Assembly: GCA_964457725.1 (NCBI GenBank)
Contig: CAYWGQ010000176.1
Span: 1 to 7,741, forward strand
DNA: 7,741 bases
Direction: 5' to 3'
From: FEN-1219 sp964457725
GTDB taxonomy: Bacteria; Pseudomonadota; Gammaproteobacteria; Steroidobacterales; Rariloculaceae
Shown: piece after piece, positions 6,362-7,741 of the stretch
Layout of the letters: each line of letters opens with the position of its first letter
Position numbering within the stretch: the stretch's first letter is position 1
Notes under the pieces: model-generated
What the model was told of the DNA's origin: nothing
Seen by the model: only the letters and a program-made list of their open reading frames with translations
Databases searched by the model: none
Made by a program: the position numbers and the translations under genes

Positions 6362-6592
6362 TCAGGCGAGCGCGGTGTCGGCCTCGGCGAGCTTCGCGAC
6401 GGCGAGGGCGGCCGTCTCGGACAGGCCCTCGCCGCCCGAGCGGTAATGCTCGATGATCGCGGCGCGCATCGACGGTTCCCAGAAACGCGTCAGGTGATCC
6501 GCGACGCCGCTCGCCGCCTTCTCCCGATTGCCACCGAACTCGAGGTTCATGGCGATCTGGTTCGCCATCCGCACGAGCTTCTCGATCTTCAT
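6362..6592 (-). CDS. fdsD: Formate dehydrogenase delta subunit
   Basis: FdsD is a small subunit of the soluble NAD-dependent, molybdenum-containing formate dehydrogenase (FdsABG-type), needed for a stable, active complex. The protein is 76 residues, the usual family length, and begins with the characteristic MKIEKLVRMANQIAMNLE. It continues with a conserved helical stretch (VADHLTRFWEPSMRAAIIEHY, about 30-50) and an alanine-rich C terminus. I chose the ATG at 6592, not the upstream in-frame ATG at 6634, because the longer version would add 14 unrelated residues read from inside the end of fdsA. From 6592 the gene starts 13 nt after the fdsA stop with a weak AGTGA site. Co-transcription with fdsA is almost certain. 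Confidence 0.93.
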   Translation of the reverse strand: MKIEKLVRMANQIAMNLEFGGNREKAASGVADHLTRFWEPSMRAAIIEHYRSGGEGLSETAALAVAKLAEADTALA

Positions 6593-6605
6593 CGTCACTT
6601 TGAGA

Positions 6606-7741
6606 TCACTGCGCCACCGTGTCCTCGGCCGCACGCGCGCGCCGCAGGAACTCGAGCTGCGCCTCCGTGAACCGCTCGAACTCGCGCTGCCAGTCGGACG
6701 GCGCGCTCACCTTGTACGCCTGCACCGCGGTGACCTTGTACTCCGGGCAATTCGTCGCCCAGTCGGAGTTGTCGGTGGTCACGACGTTCGCTCCCGATTC
6801 GGGGTGATGGAACGTCGTATAGACGACGCCCGGCTGCACGCGCTCGGTCACGACCGCGCGCAGCACCGTCTCGCCGGCGCGGCTCTTCAGGCCGACCCAG
6901 TCGCCGTCGACGATGCCCCGCTGCTCCGCGTCGTGCGGATGGATCTCGAGCACGTCCTCGTCGTGCCAGCGAACGTTCTCGGTGCGGCGGGTCTGCGCGC
7001 CGACGTTGTACTGGGTCAGGATGCGGCCCGTCGTCAGCAGCAGCGGATACATCGGCGTCGTCCGCTCGTCGGTCGGCACGAACGGGGTCAGCCGGAACAG
7101 GCCCTTGCCGCGGACGAACTCGTCGACGTGCATCGTCGGCGTGCCCTCTTCCGCCTTCGCGTTGCACGGCCACTGGATGCTGCCGAGGCGCTCGAGCTTC
7201 TCGTACGTCACGCCCTCGAACGTCGGCGTCAGCCGCGCGATCTCGTCCATGATCTCGCTCGGATGGCTGTAGTTCATCGGATAGCCCATCGCGTTGGCGA
7301 GGAGCTGCGTGACCTGCCAGTCCTCGTACCCCGCGATCGGCTCCATGACCTTGCGCACCGGCGAAATGCGGCGCTCCGCGTTCGTGAACGTGCCGTTCTT
7401 CTCGAGGAACGAGGAGCCCGGCAGCAGCACGTGTGCGAACTTCGCCGTCTCGTTCAGGAAGATGTCCTGCACGATCAGACACTCGAGCGACGACAGCGCG
7501 GCCGTCACGTGCTTCGTGTCCGGATCGGACTGCGCGACGTCCTCGCCCTGCACGTACAAGCCCTTGAATTGGCCGGCGACCGCCGCGTCGAACATGTTCG
7601 GGATGCGGAAGCCCGGCTCGGGCTGCAGCTCCACGCCCCAGGCACGGTTGAACGCCCCGCGGACCTCCGGGTCGGAGATGTGGCGGTAGCCCGGCAGCTC
7701 GTGCGGGAACGAGCCCATGTCGCACGAGCCCTGCACGTTGT
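6606..7741 (-). CDS. fdsA: NAD-dependent formate dehydrogenase alpha (catalytic, molybdopterin) subunit, C-terminal part
   Basis: This is the catalytic subunit that oxidises formate to CO2 at a bis-MGD molybdenum centre and passes electrons through Fe-S clusters to the NAD-binding subunits FdsB and FdsG. Only the last ~378 residues are visible; family members are about 950 long, so the N-terminal Fe-S region and the active-site cysteine lie right of the window. The visible part opens with NVQGSCDMGSFPHELPGY, a conserved stretch of the MopB catalytic domain. Then come LYVQGEDVAQSDPD, QDIFLNETAKFAHVLLPGSSFLEKNGTFTNAERR (in two conserved blocks) and, over roughly the last 160 residues, the molybdopterin-dinucleotide-binding barrel: LLLTTGRILTQYNVGAQTRR, VLEIHPHDAEQRGIVDGDWV, and GVVYTTFHHPESGANVVT. 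The frame is intact to the TGA at 6606. A GTG at 7736 is internal, not the start. It is followed by fdsD after 13 nt. Confidence 0.95.
   Translation of the reverse strand, partial: NVQGSCDMGSFPHELPGYRHISDPEVRGAFNRAWGVELQPEPGFRIPNMFDAAVAGQFKGLYVQGEDVAQSDPDTKHVTAALSSLECLIVQDIFLNETAKFAHVLLPGSSFLEKNGTFTNAERRISPVRKVMEPIAGYEDWQVTQLLANAMGYPMNYSHPSEIMDEIARLTPTFEGVTYEKLERLGSIQWPCNAKAEEGTPTMHVDEFVRGKGLFRLTPFVPTDERTTPMYPLLLTTGRILTQYNVGAQTRRTENVRWHDEDVLEIHPHDAEQRGIVDGDWVGLKSRAGETVLRAVVTERVQPGVVYTTFHHPESGANVVTTDNSDWATNCPEYKVTAVQAYKVSAPSDWQREFERFTEAQLEFLRRARAAEDTVAQ

Noticed and set aside
6593..6634. Longer fdsD start at 6634 (adds 14 residues)
   Set aside because: The extra residues overlap the end of fdsA, and the family N terminus begins exactly at MKIEKLV from 6592.
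6595..7725. 376-aa minus-strand frame overlapping fdsA in another frame
   Set aside because: Composition is Arg/Ala/Gly-rich without motifs, while the adjacent frame encodes the intact FdsA C terminus.
1..7741. CRISPR array, insertion sequence, prophage, toxin-antitoxin or defence genes
   Set aside because: I saw no regularly spaced repeats, transposase or integrase motifs, or short paired toxin-like genes; almost all of the window is accounted for by conserved metabolic genes.

Overview
This 7.7-kb window is ordinary bacterial chromosome: high GC (about two thirds or more by eye), densely coding, with no tRNA, rRNA, phage, IS or CRISPR sequence. Three features suggest a gammaproteobacterium: a fused FolK-FolP protein of the kind known from Legionella and Francisella, an AvtA that closely follows the E. 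coli protein along its length, and a GTAG-type REP palindrome of the sort scattered in Xanthomonadaceae and Pseudomonas-like genomes. This assignment is inference from the sequence alone.

Layout, left to right. (1) The 5' part of a class III alcohol dehydrogenase (glutathione-dependent formaldehyde dehydrogenase) on the minus strand, running off the left edge. (2) A 75-bp divergent spacer holding a good candidate promoter for that gene. (3) folKP on the plus strand, a bifunctional HPPK-DHPS. (4) Only 3 bp beyond folKP, and convergent with it, a block of minus-strand genes transcribed right to left: fdhD, avtA, pabB and a small VOC-fold protein. pabB and the VOC gene overlap by 4 bp (ATGA). 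(5) Further right on the same strand, the last two genes of an NAD-dependent formate dehydrogenase operon: fdsA (3' part, running off the right edge) and fdsD. A candidate terminator hairpin and a REP element separate these from fdhD.

How the genes fit together. folKP and pabB belong to one pathway: PabB (with a PabA encoded elsewhere) turns chorismate into aminodeoxychorismate on the way to p-aminobenzoate, and the DHPS half of FolKP joins p-aminobenzoate to the pterin pyrophosphate made by the HPPK half. The class III ADH, the Fds formate dehydrogenase and FdhD belong to one-carbon oxidation (formaldehyde via S-hydroxymethylglutathione and S-formylglutathione to formate, then to CO2 with NADH). 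FdhD transfers sulfur to the molybdenum/tungsten cofactor that FdsA needs. AvtA makes or uses valine/alanine and has no obvious place in either pathway. The VOC protein's role is unknown.

I found no convincing new multi-gene system. The items most worth a second look are the REP element with a duplicated head, a short upstream reading frame overlapping the folKP start, the pabB-avtA-VOC neighbourhood, and the placement of fdhD behind a candidate terminator and REP.
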